The notes: generated by a model not told the origin, from the sequence alone. Positions 45,698 to 55,086 are shown, counted from the stretch's first letter. The stretch is DNA of 64,000 nt from Nitrospira sp. (GCA_024330965.1 JANDJL010000003.1:31579-95578), one strand, 5' to 3'. Made by a program: numbers and translations.

Positions 45698-45730
45698 ACA
45701 AGAAAAGACAGGCCATCTTAAAAAGGCCTG
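45698..45730 (-). terminator. Probable terminator of the HAD-hpnD-hpnE operon
   Basis: On the minus strand CAGGCC (plus 45725-45730) pairs with GGCCTG (45709-45714) around a 10-base loop, followed by TCTTTTCTT. It lies just past hpnE and before the UDG gene on the same strand. Confidence 0.5.
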
Positions 45731-45778
45731 CCGGCGATGTCAATCACGACCTACGGCCGAGGGAAAAACTTTGGTCGG

Positions 45779-47101
45779 TCAGCCTGCAATCCGACTCCGG
45801 ATGATGTCCGCACAACGTCGTGCACTGGTGATCGCGCTTTCAACGTTGGCCGGCCACCCGGTATCGGTCCATGGGCCGGCGAGGAGAAGATTGGGGAGGG
45901 GACTTTGCTGGATCGGCCTGCGCAAGGTTGCGCCTGGGTGAAGGGACAAGGCGGCATGGTCGTAGCGGCGGACGATGCCGGATTGATCGTGATACGGCGC
46001 GCTGTCGGGGAAAATCCGTCGGAGTTCCTCGTGTCCGAGGCGAAGCAGGTTGTCATCGATGGATTCCGTCAGTGGCGAATAGCCGATTCTTGAAAGCCGA
46101 CACGTCGTTTCATTCGGTCCTGATGGCGCAGCAACCAGGTAATGAAACGGCCCTCCGGTCAGCAAAATCAATCGGGGGAACGGAGTGGTCGACGGCCGTC
46201 GAAACTCCACCATGACCTCGGGCAACGGTTCCAGTTCGGTGAGCTGTGCGAAATAGGCATAGCGCGCAAGAAGCTGTTCCGGCAACAAGGCAAGCAGTTT
46301 TTGATGAGGAAGAGCGGCGATGTACCATTGGGCACGAAGAGAGCCCCCGTCGTAGAGCCGGACTTCTTCAATACCGCTCGGTCCGATTTGAAACATTGGG
46401 GGGGCTGTTTGGCGCAGCATTCGGACTCCCTGCCGTTCCAAGGCGTGCCGCATCGGACGTATCAACCGATCACCGATGGATCCATCCCGATACGTGAGAG
46501 AAGCGTCCCGGCCCTTTCCAAGAAACAGAACTGATAGTTGACGGGTGAAAACGGAGCCGGAGAGACGTTCAAGACTATTCCCGGTCAACCACAGACTGAG
46601 CGGACTCCAGATGTATTTTCGGCTTTCCGCACTCTGTCCGATCGACATCAGCCATTCATCTGCAGTCCGATTGTCCAAATCAGGCGGGAGCGATTCCGTC
46701 CCTTCCCAGATTCGTTCCAGATAGGTGAGCAGTCGCCAGCGGTCACGGCGCGCGAGGCCCTCAAAACGAGCAAGACCGACGATCCACTGTAAAATACCGG
46801 GAAGACGAGCGGGAACATAGGCGGCGGTTCGCCCGGTGGGTAGGAGAAACTCGAGAGGAATGGCTCTGTCCGCCTGCCAGGCGGTGTCGTGTTCGGCTGG
46901 GCGAATCGACCGTGATGTGTCCTCGTGCCCTCCGAATGTCATCGGCATGGCGTCGGTTTTGTCGGTCTTGTAGCCGTCTTCCCAGTTGGGAAAGTCCAGC
47001 AGGGTGATTCGGTGATTTTCTTCAGCCAGGAAGGAGGCCGCTGCCAATCCGGTCAGGCCTGTGCCCAAAATGAGGACGGTTTGCGACGCTTCGGCGATCA
47101 C
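45779..47101 (-). CDS. hpnE: Hydroxysqualene dehydroxylase HpnE (FAD amine-oxidase fold)
   Basis: HpnE reduces hydroxysqualene to squalene, the precursor of hopanoids. The 440-residue protein has a dinucleotide motif LILGTGLTGLAAASFL near its N terminus and the C-terminal LLLAGPWTDTGWPANVESAI that completes the FAD site, with middle texts NRTADEWL and ASLTYRDGSIGDRL of phytoene-desaturase relatives. GTG 47101 overlaps the hpnD TGA (GTGA), a strong sign of coupling; the frame continues to 47125. hpnC is not adjacent, so an HpnC-like enzyme must be elsewhere if the three-step route operates. Confidence 0.85.
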   Translation of the reverse strand: MIAEASQTVLILGTGLTGLAAASFLAEENHRITLLDFPNWEDGYKTDKTDAMPMTFGGHEDTSRSIRPAEHDTAWQADRAIPLEFLLPTGRTAAYVPARLPGILQWIVGLARFEGLARRDRWRLLTYLERIWEGTESLPPDLDNRTADEWLMSIGQSAESRKYIWSPLSLWLTGNSLERLSGSVFTRQLSVLFLGKGRDASLTYRDGSIGDRLIRPMRHALERQGVRMLRQTAPPMFQIGPSGIEEVRLYDGGSLRAQWYIAALPHQKLLALLPEQLLARYAYFAQLTELEPLPEVMVEFRRPSTTPFPRLILLTGGPFHYLVAAPSGPNETTCRLSRIGYSPLTESIDDNLLRLGHEELRRIFPDSAPYHDQSGIVRRYDHAALSLHPGATLRRPIQQSPLPNLLLAGPWTDTGWPANVESAITSARRCADIIRSRIAG

Positions 47102-47970
47102 GAAAATCGGGAGCCGCGAACCCACACACCGAACGCCACTGCGAGTCGATGGGGGGTGGACAGGGTGATGCGCGGTCCAAAAACCTGGTAATCGGTTCGC
47201 TCGATCTTGCTGAGAATGCGGCTGTAAATGGCGCGCATGATCTCCGCCACGACAAGGGCGCGGCGTTCGGATGGGGGTAGCGCCGTAAAGGCGGAACGGG
47301 CCTTTTCATAGTAATGACGGGCTCGGGCCGCTTCCCTTTTCATGAGAGCTTTGAATTCCGGAGTGTAGATTTTTTTCAAGACGGTCCGTTCCGGACAGTT
47401 GCAGGCTTGCAGGTCGTCGAGAGGAAGATAAACGCGATTGTCGTCTGCGTCAACGCCAACGTCGCGCAGGATATTGGTCAGTTGAAAGGCCATGCCGAGG
47501 GCCACCGCATAATCCTGGGCGCGGGGTGAAGTGACGCCGAAAATGTGCAGGCAAATGAGCCCTACGACGGACGCGACCCGGTAGCAATACAACGACAGTT
47601 CGTCGAACGTGACGTACCGGTTGTTCAACAAATCCATTTCGACGCCCTTGATGAGTTCTTCAAAATAGGCTTTGGGGATCGAAAAGGTCTTCACGTGGTG
47701 CGCGAGGCTTACCGCAATGGGTGAAACGGGATCGCCGCTATAGACAGCATCGAGTTCGGCCCGCCATTGTCGCAGGACTTCCTTGGGGTTGCTGCCTGCC
47801 GGCGGTTCATCGACCGCGCTGTCCACCGCTTTGCAGAACGCATAGACGGTATACATGGCGTTGCGCGACGCTTTGGGTAGAAAAAGGAACGAGTAATAAA
47901 AGTTGCTGCCGCTTTTTTTGGTATAGGCGGCGCAGTACGCCTGCGCCTCGTCGATGGTCATGCCGGCCAT
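47098..47970 (-). CDS. hpnD: Presqualene diphosphate synthase HpnD
   Basis: HpnD joins two farnesyl diphosphates to presqualene diphosphate in the HpnCDE route to squalene. The 290-residue protein has the two Asp-rich motifs: DSAVDEPP near 50-57 and ILRDVGVDADDNRVYLP near 170, plus YCYRVASVVGLICL. The last 4 bases overlap hpnE; the first 13 overlap the HAD gene. It is of the squalene/phytoene synthase superfamily; placement next to HpnE supports HpnD rather than phytoene synthase. Confidence 0.88.
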   Translation of the reverse strand: MAGMTIDEAQAYCAAYTKKSGSNFYYSFLFLPKASRNAMYTVYAFCKAVDSAVDEPPAGSNPKEVLRQWRAELDAVYSGDPVSPIAVSLAHHVKTFSIPKAYFEELIKGVEMDLLNNRYVTFDELSLYCYRVASVVGLICLHIFGVTSPRAQDYAVALGMAFQLTNILRDVGVDADDNRVYLPLDDLQACNCPERTVLKKIYTPEFKALMKREAARARHYYEKARSAFTALPPSERRALVVAEIMRAIYSRILSKIERTDYQVFGPRITLSTPHRLAVAFGVWVRGSRFS

Positions 47971-48641
47971 AGACGGGCTTTCAGCTCTGCCAATTTAATG
48001 GTATGCAAGTTGGAGGTGACGGTGTCGGCTTCCCCCAGGTCTTGAACGGTGTGGGTATTGGTTACGGCCAATACTTTCATTCCCGCTGATTTGGCAGCTC
48101 TGATCCCGGGCAGAGAGTCTTCGATGACCAGACAGACGTCGGGTGTCAATGCGGCGTCAGGCCGTTTGTGATTCAATCCGGCCAACGCGTGCAGAAACGG
48201 CTCGGGATCTGGTTTGCTTTTCGTGACGTCCTCCGCGCTGGTGATGTGGCAAAAGGCTTTCCGGATGCCGGCCTGTTCCAACACCAGTTCTATTTCCGCT
48301 CGCAGCGCGCCGGAGGCGATCGCCAGCGGATAGGCCGACGTGGCTTCTTGGACGAATTCTCTGACGCCGGGGAAAATGACGAGATGGTCTCGGATGGAGG
48401 CCAGATAGGCTCGAGCTTTTTCCTGCATCAAGTCGCGCTCGATCGATTCCGTAACCGGTATTCGGTTCGCGCGCAGCGCCTCTACGATGCAGCCGCGATC
48501 GTCGAAGCCGAGGTAGTTTGCATAGTAGTCCGGTTCGGTTAATGTTACGCCAACCGTCGCGAGCGTGCGTCGCAGCGCCTCGAAGTGAAGGGGTTCAGTG
48601 TCGGCAATGACTCCGTCGAAATCAAAAATCACGGCGCGCAT
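47958..48641 (-). CDS. HAD-superfamily phosphatase, beta-phosphoglucomutase-like
   Basis: A 227-residue haloacid-dehalogenase-type enzyme. The nucleophile motif is IFDFDGVIADTEPLH, motif II is AIASGALRAE, motif III has KSKPDPEPFL and motif IV is LVIEDSLPGIRAAKSAG, all intact. The cap subclass and IEDSLPGI point to phosphoglucomutase/phosphatase relatives. The gene precedes hpnD with a 13-bp overlap, so it is in the squalene operon; a phosphatase acting on a prenyl or sugar phosphate is conceivable but unproven. Confidence 0.88.
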   Translation of the reverse strand: MRAVIFDFDGVIADTEPLHFEALRRTLATVGVTLTEPDYYANYLGFDDRGCIVEALRANRIPVTESIERDLMQEKARAYLASIRDHLVIFPGVREFVQEATSAYPLAIASGALRAEIELVLEQAGIRKAFCHITSAEDVTKSKPDPEPFLHALAGLNHKRPDAALTPDVCLVIEDSLPGIRAAKSAGMKVLAVTNTHTVQDLGEADTVTSNLHTIKLAELKARLWPA

Positions 48642-48689
48642 GGGGTGTTCGTTGTTCTCGGCTGTGAGAAGGAATGTTGAGCGCGCGGT

Positions 48690-48698
48690 ATTATAACA
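48690..48698 (-). promoter_or_regulatory. Extended -10 promoter of the HAD-hpnD-hpnE operon
   Basis: The minus strand reads TGTTATAAT, a perfect extended -10 element. No good -35 lies 16-18 bp upstream, which fits this promoter type. The leader to the HAD gene start at 48641 would be about 40 bases. Confidence 0.5.
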
Positions 48699-48777
48699 CA
48701 GAGGTTGGCGGCGTGGAGGCTGTGCGGTTGACTCTCTCCATCGTCAGGTGCGCCTGCCTGGTTCCCGAACGAATCGA

Positions 48778-49557
48778 TCAGGGTTTGGCCCGAAGCTGTT
48801 TTTCTTGGAGCCAGCCGGTCGTGCCGTAGTCGCTTCGAACGTAGTACACCCATCCGTTGTCCTGCAACTCTCCGTCGAGAATTGTGAAGACGGTTCCGGG
48901 AGGAACGGCCGGACCCCGTATTGTTCCCGCCGCGTCGCGCGTCAGCGCGACCTTTTCGCGTGGAGCACCGGGATTTGGCAGCAGCGCGACCCGCTGGCCC
49001 TCTTCAAAGAGAGGAGGGGCTGAATCCGTGGCCGATGACACGACTTCGGTAGCCGACGGTGCAGTCGTCACGTTGGGTTGAGTGACCGTAGTGGGAATTG
49101 GCGGGGGGGGCGTCGCGGGCGAAGCCGGCGACGACGAAGCGGCGTCAACCGTCTCGGCCTGCTGATCACTCGCCGGTGGCTCGGTGGATTCTGTTGACGG
49201 GGCCGATTGAACGAGCGGGGCACTTTGACCAGCGGTGGCCGGTGAAGCCGGTTTTCTCACAACCGGCGGCGCTGGCTCCGGCGTGTCGTTGAAAAACGGT
49301 CCGACGACATCCATGACAAGGTCCGGTTCCATCGCGACGTAGGCGCCACCGCCGATCAAGACCAGCAGAAGAACCCATATCAGGGGGCTTTTCCCTGGTT
49401 TTTTAGGAGGAGTTTTCAAGGGTGAGGGGGAGCGGATGTTCGATGTTTGCTCCAATTCTTCTTCTGTAAACTCCAAGTCCGGTTCCGGCTGACGCGCGAA
49501 AAAGAGGCTCCAAGCCGGCAGGGTGCCTGCTACAGACGGACTGTTGGTCGCAAACAT
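48778..49557 (-). CDS. Membrane-anchored SH3-domain protein
   Basis: A 259-residue protein with a short cytosolic N-terminal part, a transmembrane helix (about 59-75, LIWVLLLVLIGGGAYVA), a long Pro/Ala/Ser/Thr-rich linker (about 90-190), and a C-terminal SH3-like domain (EGQRVALLPNPG, GTVFTILDGELQDNGWVYYV). The signal-anchor layout places the SH3 domain in the periplasm, where it may bind cell wall. GAGGAGGT fixes ATG 49557. It lies 53 bp downstream of the nrdJ remnant. Partner unknown. Confidence 0.78.
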   Translation of the reverse strand: MFATNSPSVAGTLPAWSLFFARQPEPDLEFTEEELEQTSNIRSPSPLKTPPKKPGKSPLIWVLLLVLIGGGAYVAMEPDLVMDVVGPFFNDTPEPAPPVVRKPASPATAGQSAPLVQSAPSTESTEPPASDQQAETVDAASSSPASPATPPPPIPTTVTQPNVTTAPSATEVVSSATDSAPPLFEEGQRVALLPNPGAPREKVALTRDAAGTIRGPAVPPGTVFTILDGELQDNGWVYYVRSDYGTTGWLQEKQLRAKP

Positions 49558-49610
49558 CATAGACCTCCTCTGGCGGAATGCTCGGCGATGACGAACCTGA
49601 CGTGTACTTA

Positions 49611-50300
49611 TCACCAAGCTGTCGACGTGTCAATTTTGCGCGGAATTTCAGCGGAGTGGAAAAGCCAAGCGCCGGTGTCAACACGCAGGTGTTCAAGAGA
49701 CAGTCCCCTTGCGCGGGCCTGTTTGAGAAACTCAATAAGATGAAGCTGTTCCAGACGGGCATTCTGTATGGCGGTGTGGTCGACCTGGATTTTCCCGCGA
49801 GGGTCGATGCCGGCCGAACAGTCTGTCAGGATGCTGATGGTGTTGATCGGTGCGATAGTCGTGATGGTCACCCGCCGTCGTCTTTGCCCGCCCGCTTCCA
49901 GGCTGCTACCGGCATAAGCGGGAAACCTTCCTCGTTTTACGGCCAGTTGTCGGGAAGTCCCGTGAGCGCGGGATTGTCTGAGCTCCGTCAGTTCTTCCGC
50001 GATCCGCAGCGTCTCGTCGTTCTCGTAGGGAATGCCGAGTCGGATCAGGAGGTCGGCAAGACCTATGATCCTCCGTTCTATTCCTCCCATCCGATTGGTA
50101 TGCGTCTCAGCGAGCGGCACCGGAAATTTGCCGCGATCCATCACGTTGTCAAGAAATCGAACGGCAAGTGGAATGACGGCGGCGAGTCGACGTAATCAAG
50201 GGCCGGCGAGCCGTTTCGTTGAATGATGAATTTTGCAACGTTGATCGAGCCGAGCGCGCAGGGCGCAGGGAGATTCGGCGATGGCTCAGCCGGGGCTTTG
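49611..50300 (-). pseudogene. nrdJ: Remnant of a B12-dependent ribonucleotide reductase (nrdJ)
   Basis: The minus strand still encodes the middle part of class II ribonucleotide reductase. One frame (about 50200-50300) reads LGSINVAKFI, and a second frame (50195 to 49611) reads AVRFLDNVMDR, then IIGLADLLIRLGIPYENDE, GRFPAYAGSSLE and VTITTIAPINTISI. The switch between the two frames near 50190 is a frameshift. The N-terminal half, including the cysteines of the active site, is missing, and the C terminus past IDPRG no longer resembles the family. IAPTG has become IAPIN. I call it a decayed fragment; an expressed piece (the open part is 177 codons) is not excluded. Confidence 0.82.
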
Positions 50301-50570
50301 GCCAGATACCGCTGCCGTCACACGAGACGCGCATGGTGGGAGACGTGAGGGGAGAGAGGAAGGGCTTGTACGGCTATGTTGAAATATGATCTCATAATCT
50401 CGTTCGGCAAGCGGCGGCAAATTCCCTTCCATTCGGTTCGGCGACGATCGTCTGCGCCGACCAAGGGTCTGAACATCTGGAAGTCACGAATCGCTCTCTG
50501 ACGGTATCCCTGATCTGTTGATCGGACGCCCTACCTTTCCTCTTGCAACTCGTGGAGAGCGGTGGGCAGA

Positions 50571-51002
50571 ATGACGGCTGCTCAGACCATGAAGTCCTAC
50601 CGAGAAGAACTCTGGTTCGAAACCAAGACGAGACGGGCCTATATCAACATCACCCCGCAGGTCGAGGCGGCGGTCAAAAGAAGCGGAGTGCGGGAGGGCT
50701 TGGTGTTGGTGAACGCCATGCACATCACTGCCAGCGTCTACATCAATGACGATGAGCCTGGCCTCCTGCGCGACTATGACGAGTTTCTTGAACGGCTCGC
50801 TCCGCACGACGCGCACTATCGGCACAATGACACCGGCGAGGACAATGGCGACGCTCATGTGAAACGTCAAGTCATGGGGCGAGAGGTGGTGGTGGCCATC
50901 ACGGATGGTAAGCTGGATTTCGGGCCGTGGGAGCAGATTTTTTACGGGGAATTCGACGGCCGTCGAAGAAAACGCGTGCTGGTGAAAATCATCGGCGAAT
51001 AG
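50571..51002 (+). CDS. YjbQ/UPF0047 family protein
   Basis: A 143-residue single-domain protein of the YjbQ family, which has weak thiamine phosphate synthase activity in E. coli and is found in all domains. Family features include the His in [13 protein letters not shown], the [11 protein letters not shown] region and [19 protein letters not shown] with [14 protein letters not shown] 50571 is favoured; GTG 50562 and ATG 50589 are alternatives. Physiological role unknown. Confidence 0.88.
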   Translation: MTAAQTMKSYREELWFETKTRRAYINITPQVEAAVKRSGVREGLVLVNAMHITASVYINDDEPGLLRDYDEFLERLAPHDAHYRHNDTGEDNGDAHVKRQVMGREVVVAITDGKLDFGPWEQIFYGEFDGRRRKRVLVKIIGE

Positions 51003-51155
51003 CATTCATTTGTCACCGCGGCTCCGCGCGTCCGAATTTCTCCCGGTCGCATCGGAACCGATTCCTCGCTTGCACCGGGCGGGAAAGTTTGGCAACATGA
51101 ACCGTGTACATTGCAAAAGTCTGGTCGGCACAGTTGCTCAATAGAGGAACCGCAC

Positions 51156-52166
51156 ATGTTAGCCTGGTCCCGTCCTGATCCGCTCACGCGCGATCTCATT
51201 CATCTCATCAACGCCCGACGCCACGATCACGGTGATAACGACGATGCCATCGATACGCTGCAGGCATTTCTCGAGCAAGGGCGCGAGCACGATTTGTTGA
51301 CGGTGCTTGCCGCGCTTGATGAAGAAATGGCGGAATGGCTGTTTGATCTTGTCGCCGAGGCTAGTTGTACGTTGGTGCTCGACGGGCCGGAGGAGAAACC
51401 TTCTTACGCCGTCATGGCGGCCCTGGGGTTGCCGCTCCAAGCCAATCTGAGCGCCCCGCTCAAGTTGAAAATTGATCCGATCAAGACGGCGGATCTACTC
51501 CACCGGTATCTGCGGATTCCCACGGGAACGGTCGTCCGTGTGGAACCTCGGTTGTTGACCGACGCCACGTTGGAGCTTCTCAACTTGCAATCGCTTCATG
51601 AACATCTCGCGACGGTCGCCGAGTCTCGTCGCGCGCAAACGGTGGCCGCTCGATTGCTTCCACCGGTCGAAAATACGGCGTTTCTTCTGTTTGAGCTGAT
51701 CGGGGCTCCGGACCCCGGTTTGCCCGATACATGGGAACATCACCATCGGCGTGCCATCGTGGAGGGGCTCATGGAACAGTGCCCGGAGCTGGCCGAGGCT
51801 CCCGATACGATAGAAGCGCCGGTCTATGCCGCCTATGCGATGTTCGATGCCCAGAATGCGGTTCGGTTGCATCACTTGGCCGATGAAACGGCGGCGGTCT
51901 GGCGGGAATTGGATCCACTTGTGCGATCCCGGACGATCGTGCATTTGCATACACAATGCGGCAACGGCGTCTACATGCCGGTGTGGACAGATTTATTTGA
52001 CCCTGAACTGCCGGAAGAACACGGCCCGGTGTGGACGTCATCCGACGTATGGGTCTTCACGGCTGATTTGCCTATCGAGTGGCCGGGCGAGATGCTGACC
52101 AATCGGCTGCTGGCCGAAGGGTGCACCCGGTTTGAGAATCACATCGTCGAAACGCCGGAAAACTGA
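51156..52166 (+). CDS. Acidic protein of unknown function, 336 residues
   Basis: A soluble, acidic, largely helical protein; I do not recognise a family. It contains a stretch EHDLLTVLAALDEEMAEWLF, a middle HHHRRAIVEGLMEQCPELAE region, and ends with WTSSDVWVFTADLPIEWPGE. Two neighbouring His-rich spots do not form a known metal motif. AGAGGA precedes the ATG. It lies 153 bp after YjbQ and is followed by a small membrane protein on the same strand. Confidence 0.6.
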   Translation: MLAWSRPDPLTRDLIHLINARRHDHGDNDDAIDTLQAFLEQGREHDLLTVLAALDEEMAEWLFDLVAEASCTLVLDGPEEKPSYAVMAALGLPLQANLSAPLKLKIDPIKTADLLHRYLRIPTGTVVRVEPRLLTDATLELLNLQSLHEHLATVAESRRAQTVAARLLPPVENTAFLLFELIGAPDPGLPDTWEHHHRRAIVEGLMEQCPELAEAPDTIEAPVYAAYAMFDAQNAVRLHHLADETAAVWRELDPLVRSRTIVHLHTQCGNGVYMPVWTDLFDPELPEEHGPVWTSSDVWVFTADLPIEWPGEMLTNRLLAEGCTRFENHIVETPEN

Positions 52167-52282
52167 CCGCCGCCGTTCTCTGGCCCGCTCGACCGCTGCA
52201 ATCTGTTCCGGTCGCGATTCTCGCTGCGCGAAATGCGCGATTCGGTGATTTTCTCGCCGCCTCGTTTTATTCTTCACTAGAT

Positions 52283-52699
52283 ATGAAAGGAAGAACGCAG
52301 CCTGAACCATCCGGACGAGTAATGGCAAGTTTAGTGTCACTCATAGGGTTAGCCTTGGTCTGGAGCGTGGTCTGGGCCAACCTGCCTTCCTGGGAAGAAT
52401 TGTTGTCGGAACAGCCGGTCGTTCACTCCCCGGCCGTCGTGCCTGAGTTGGACCTGACGATTCCGGGGGTCCCCGTTTCTCGCTCCGCCGGAGAGCCTAA
52501 TCGGACCGGTGGGGATGCCGATCGGCGGGCAAGCCGTGTCCATCGTGTTGCGGGGGCAAAGTGCGCCGAAGACGTGCGGCAAACCTGCCCCGCCTCTCTG
52601 CCGAATGAAGAGCGTCTCCGGTGCGAGGCGCTGAATCTGAGACGTGCGTCGACTCCGTGCCGGATGCGTGAGGAGCAAGGGACGGTGCAGGGAAAGTAA
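52283..52699 (+). CDS. Small membrane or exported protein of unknown function
   Basis: A 138-residue protein with one hydrophobic segment near the N terminus (LVSLIGLALVWSVVWA), likely a signal anchor or signal peptide. The mature part is charged and has four Cys in its last third (spacing C-x7-C, C-x14-C), perhaps disulfides. Start ATG 52283 or 52322. It ends 5 bp from the convergent kinase gene. No homology recognised. Confidence 0.5.
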   Translation: MKGRTQPEPSGRVMASLVSLIGLALVWSVVWANLPSWEELLSEQPVVHSPAVVPELDLTIPGVPVSRSAGEPNRTGGDADRRASRVHRVAGAKCAEDVRQTCPASLPNEERLRCEALNLRRASTPCRMREEQGTVQGK

Positions 52700-52704
52700 T
52701 CCGG

Positions 52705-54102
52705 CTAGGCGACGAGCGTTTTCAGGCAGGAGCGGAGATCTCGTGCAAACTCGCCCGCGTGGCGATAGCGACGGATCGGGTTTTTCTGAAGGGCACGATC
52801 CAGAATATCCTGCAAAGCAGGAGGGAGGTCGGCTCTCAATTCCGACAGCTTGGGATGTGAGGTGTTGGCGATGGCAAACAGGACGGCAGGCACGGTATCG
52901 CCCGTAAAGGGGGGACGGCCGGTCAGGAGTTCGAACGTCACGATACCCAGTGAAAAGATGTCGGACCGTCCGTCCACTTTTTTCCCGGCGATCTGTTCCG
53001 GCGACATGTAGGTGGGAGTTCCCATCACGGTGTGCGTTGTGGTTTTTGACGACGATGTCATGTGGGCAATGCCGAAATCCATTACTTTGACCACCTGATC
53101 GTCTGTCAGCATGATATTGGCCGGTTTGATGTCGCGATGAACGACGCCCCGTTGATGGGCGTAATCCAAAGCGTCGGCGACGGTGGCGAGGATGGGGAGG
53201 AGCTTGTCGAACGGCAAAAGATGAGGAGCGCGCGACCACTTCTTGAGCGTGGTGCCGTGGAGTAATTCCATGGCGATATAGCCCAGATCGTCTTCCTCCC
53301 CGGCGTCGAAGATGGTTACGATGTTCGGATGAGATAGATGGCCTGCCGACTCGGCTTCCCGAAAGAAGCGGGCTTTGGCAGCTTGGTACTTCTCGTGATC
53401 GTCAACGCCGTCCAACCGCATCGTTTTGATGGCGACAAACCGCTGAATCGTGGGATCTTTCCCAAGATAGACGACCCCCATCGCGCCGCGTCCCAATTCT
53501 TTTAAAATTTTGTATCGGCCGAGCGTGCTGGGCGCATTTCGGTAGGCTGAAGGCGAAGCGGCTCCGAAATCGACCTTGTCATGAGAATCCTGCAAACCGA
53601 TCTCGCCTGTGCTTTCATCGGCCCACGATGACGGTTCTATGTGGCCCCGCCGATCCGAAGTGGAGAAAAAACAACGGAGAGAATCAAGATTTGAAAGCCA
53701 TCCGGCCGTGACCCACAATCCTGCCAATGTCAGACCGGAGGCGTAGGAGAGCCGATAATACTGACTTCCGATGGAGTCCATAAGTGGGAACTTGGCGGCT
53801 CGAATCGCTCTGTCCATGACAATCAACAGAACGAGAGCGGCCAAAGGGAAGACAAGTTTGCGCAGAAACGAAAAGCCGCTCCCGTTGTCCGGCATCCGCC
53901 GGTACGCTTGGATCGTGACCAGACTCAGCGCGACCAGGCTGGTTCCTTCCATGAACACGCGGATGGTTCGGGAGCCGTTCAAAGTATGAAGCGTAAGGGG
54001 ATCTGTCTGCAGGAAGGGAAGCTTGCTGAGCAACGGACCTCCGAAGAGGGCCATGAGAAGAACGAGAAAATACCAACATGTCCAGCCGAGCGCCTTCGTC
54101 AT
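52705..54102 (-). CDS. Membrane-anchored Ser/Thr protein kinase
   Basis: A 465-residue Hanks-type kinase. The N-terminal 150 residues hold about four membrane helices; the kinase domain follows at about 195-460 with glycine loop LGRGAMGVVYLG, VAIKTM (ATP Lys), HRDIKPANI (catalytic loop), DFGIAH and GTPTYMSPEQI. All catalytic residues are present. Many bacterial relatives have a C-terminal sensor; here the sensor would be the N-terminal membrane part. ATG 54102 is preferred over TTG 54120 because the predicted promoter would start mRNA near 54123. Confidence 0.88.
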   Translation of the reverse strand: MTKALGWTCWYFLVLLMALFGGPLLSKLPFLQTDPLTLHTLNGSRTIRVFMEGTSLVALSLVTIQAYRRMPDNGSGFSFLRKLVFPLAALVLLIVMDRAIRAAKFPLMDSIGSQYYRLSYASGLTLAGLWVTAGWLSNLDSLRCFFSTSDRRGHIEPSSWADESTGEIGLQDSHDKVDFGAASPSAYRNAPSTLGRYKILKELGRGAMGVVYLGKDPTIQRFVAIKTMRLDGVDDHEKYQAAKARFFREAESAGHLSHPNIVTIFDAGEEDDLGYIAMELLHGTTLKKWSRAPHLLPFDKLLPILATVADALDYAHQRGVVHRDIKPANIMLTDDQVVKVMDFGIAHMTSSSKTTTHTVMGTPTYMSPEQIAGKKVDGRSDIFSLGIVTFELLTGRPPFTGDTVPAVLFAIANTSHPKLSELRADLPPALQDILDRALQKNPIRRYRHAGEFARDLRSCLKTLVA

Positions 54103-54129
54103 GGGTGCATGAGCCGTCAAACTTGTCCC

Positions 54130-54157
54130 AGTCTAACGGATCATCAAGGTGAGTCAA
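54130..54157 (-). promoter_or_regulatory. Promoter of the Ser/Thr kinase gene
   Basis: On the minus strand, TTGACT (plus 54152-54157) and TAGACT (54130-54135) are separated by 16 bp. The start near 54123 leaves a leader of about 20 bases to ATG 54102. Confidence 0.5.
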
Positions 54158-54223
54158 TGAATCAGGAAAAAGGTGCAGCGCGTTCTCATCCGGGGGAGAT
54201 CCATGCTCGACGGGCGAGGCACG

Positions 54224-55081
54224 TTACAACTTGGAGCAGGCACGTTTCATGGTATCGACAAGAGAGGGGGGAACGTACAACCCTCCTCTGCCGACTCCGA
54301 CGTCGATGTCTGGCTTGGTCACCCCGTGGAAGTCGCTTCCGCCCGTGACCAGCAGATCCAATTGTTTGGCCAGCGCCAGATACTCGCGTGTTTGTCGAGC
54401 GGTGTGTGTGCTGTAATAGACTTCGATGCCGGCGAGTCCATCGATTTTGAGCTGGCGGACCAGATCCGATAACGTGCTTTCCGGCGTCTTGATCCAGGTG
54501 GGATGGGCGAGGACCGCAAGCCCTTTTGCGTCGTTGATCCATCGGATGGCTTCCGCGGGGGTGGGAAGTTCGCGTGGAACGTAGGCCGGGCGTCCCTCCG
54601 CAAGCCACAGGTCGAACGCTTCTTGCGCCGACGTGACGACATGTTTTTCAATCAGCACTCGCGCGATGTGCGGTCGTCCGACCGAATCGGTTCCAGCCAC
54701 CGCGCGAACTTCGTCGTAGGTAATATCAATTCCTGCGGCCTGCAGCCGTTCGATGATTTTTGGATTTCGGCGGTGACGGCTCTCGCGGAGGACGGCCAGT
54801 CGTCGGTTCAACGTCTCGTCTTGCCAGTCGAGAAAATATCCCAACATGTGCAATTCCGCGTCGCCGAAGAGGGAACTGATCTCGACCCCGGGAATGATGT
54901 CGATGCCGTGCTCTCGTCCGGCCTGCATGGCTTCGGGTATGCCCGATGTGATGTCGTGATCGGTAATGGCAGCCGCCGTCACGTCGGCTTCGTGCGCGAG
55001 GGCAATAACTTGGGAAGGAGTCAAGCTTCCGTCGGAGTGGGTGGTGTGCAGGTGAAGATCCACGCGGTTCATGTCGGCCAT
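54224..55081 (-). CDS. PHP-domain phosphoesterase (TrpH/RNase AM-like)
   Basis: A 285-residue PHP-domain hydrolase. The metal motifs are clear: DLHLHTTHSDG at the start, AAAITDHDITSG, GVEISSLFGDAELHMLGY and TGGSDFHG late. Relatives (TrpH, RNase AM) act as 5'-3' exoribonucleases or 3',5'-nucleotide bisphosphatases; this one is likely one of these. It follows the FolB fusion gene by 5 bp on the same strand. Confidence 0.88.
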   Translation of the reverse strand: MADMNRVDLHLHTTHSDGSLTPSQVIALAHEADVTAAAITDHDITSGIPEAMQAGREHGIDIIPGVEISSLFGDAELHMLGYFLDWQDETLNRRLAVLRESRHRRNPKIIERLQAAGIDITYDEVRAVAGTDSVGRPHIARVLIEKHVVTSAQEAFDLWLAEGRPAYVPRELPTPAEAIRWINDAKGLAVLAHPTWIKTPESTLSDLVRQLKIDGLAGIEVYYSTHTARQTREYLALAKQLDLLVTGGSDFHGVTKPDIDVGVGRGGLYVPPSLVDTMKRACSKL

Positions 55082-55086
55082 CCCTC

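Noticed and set aside
49605..49633. Minus-strand TTGACA with TAAGTA 17 bp on, before the SH3 gene
   Set aside because: The -35 is perfect but the -10 matches only two of six bases and lies inside the nrdJ remnant, so I do not list it as a promoter.
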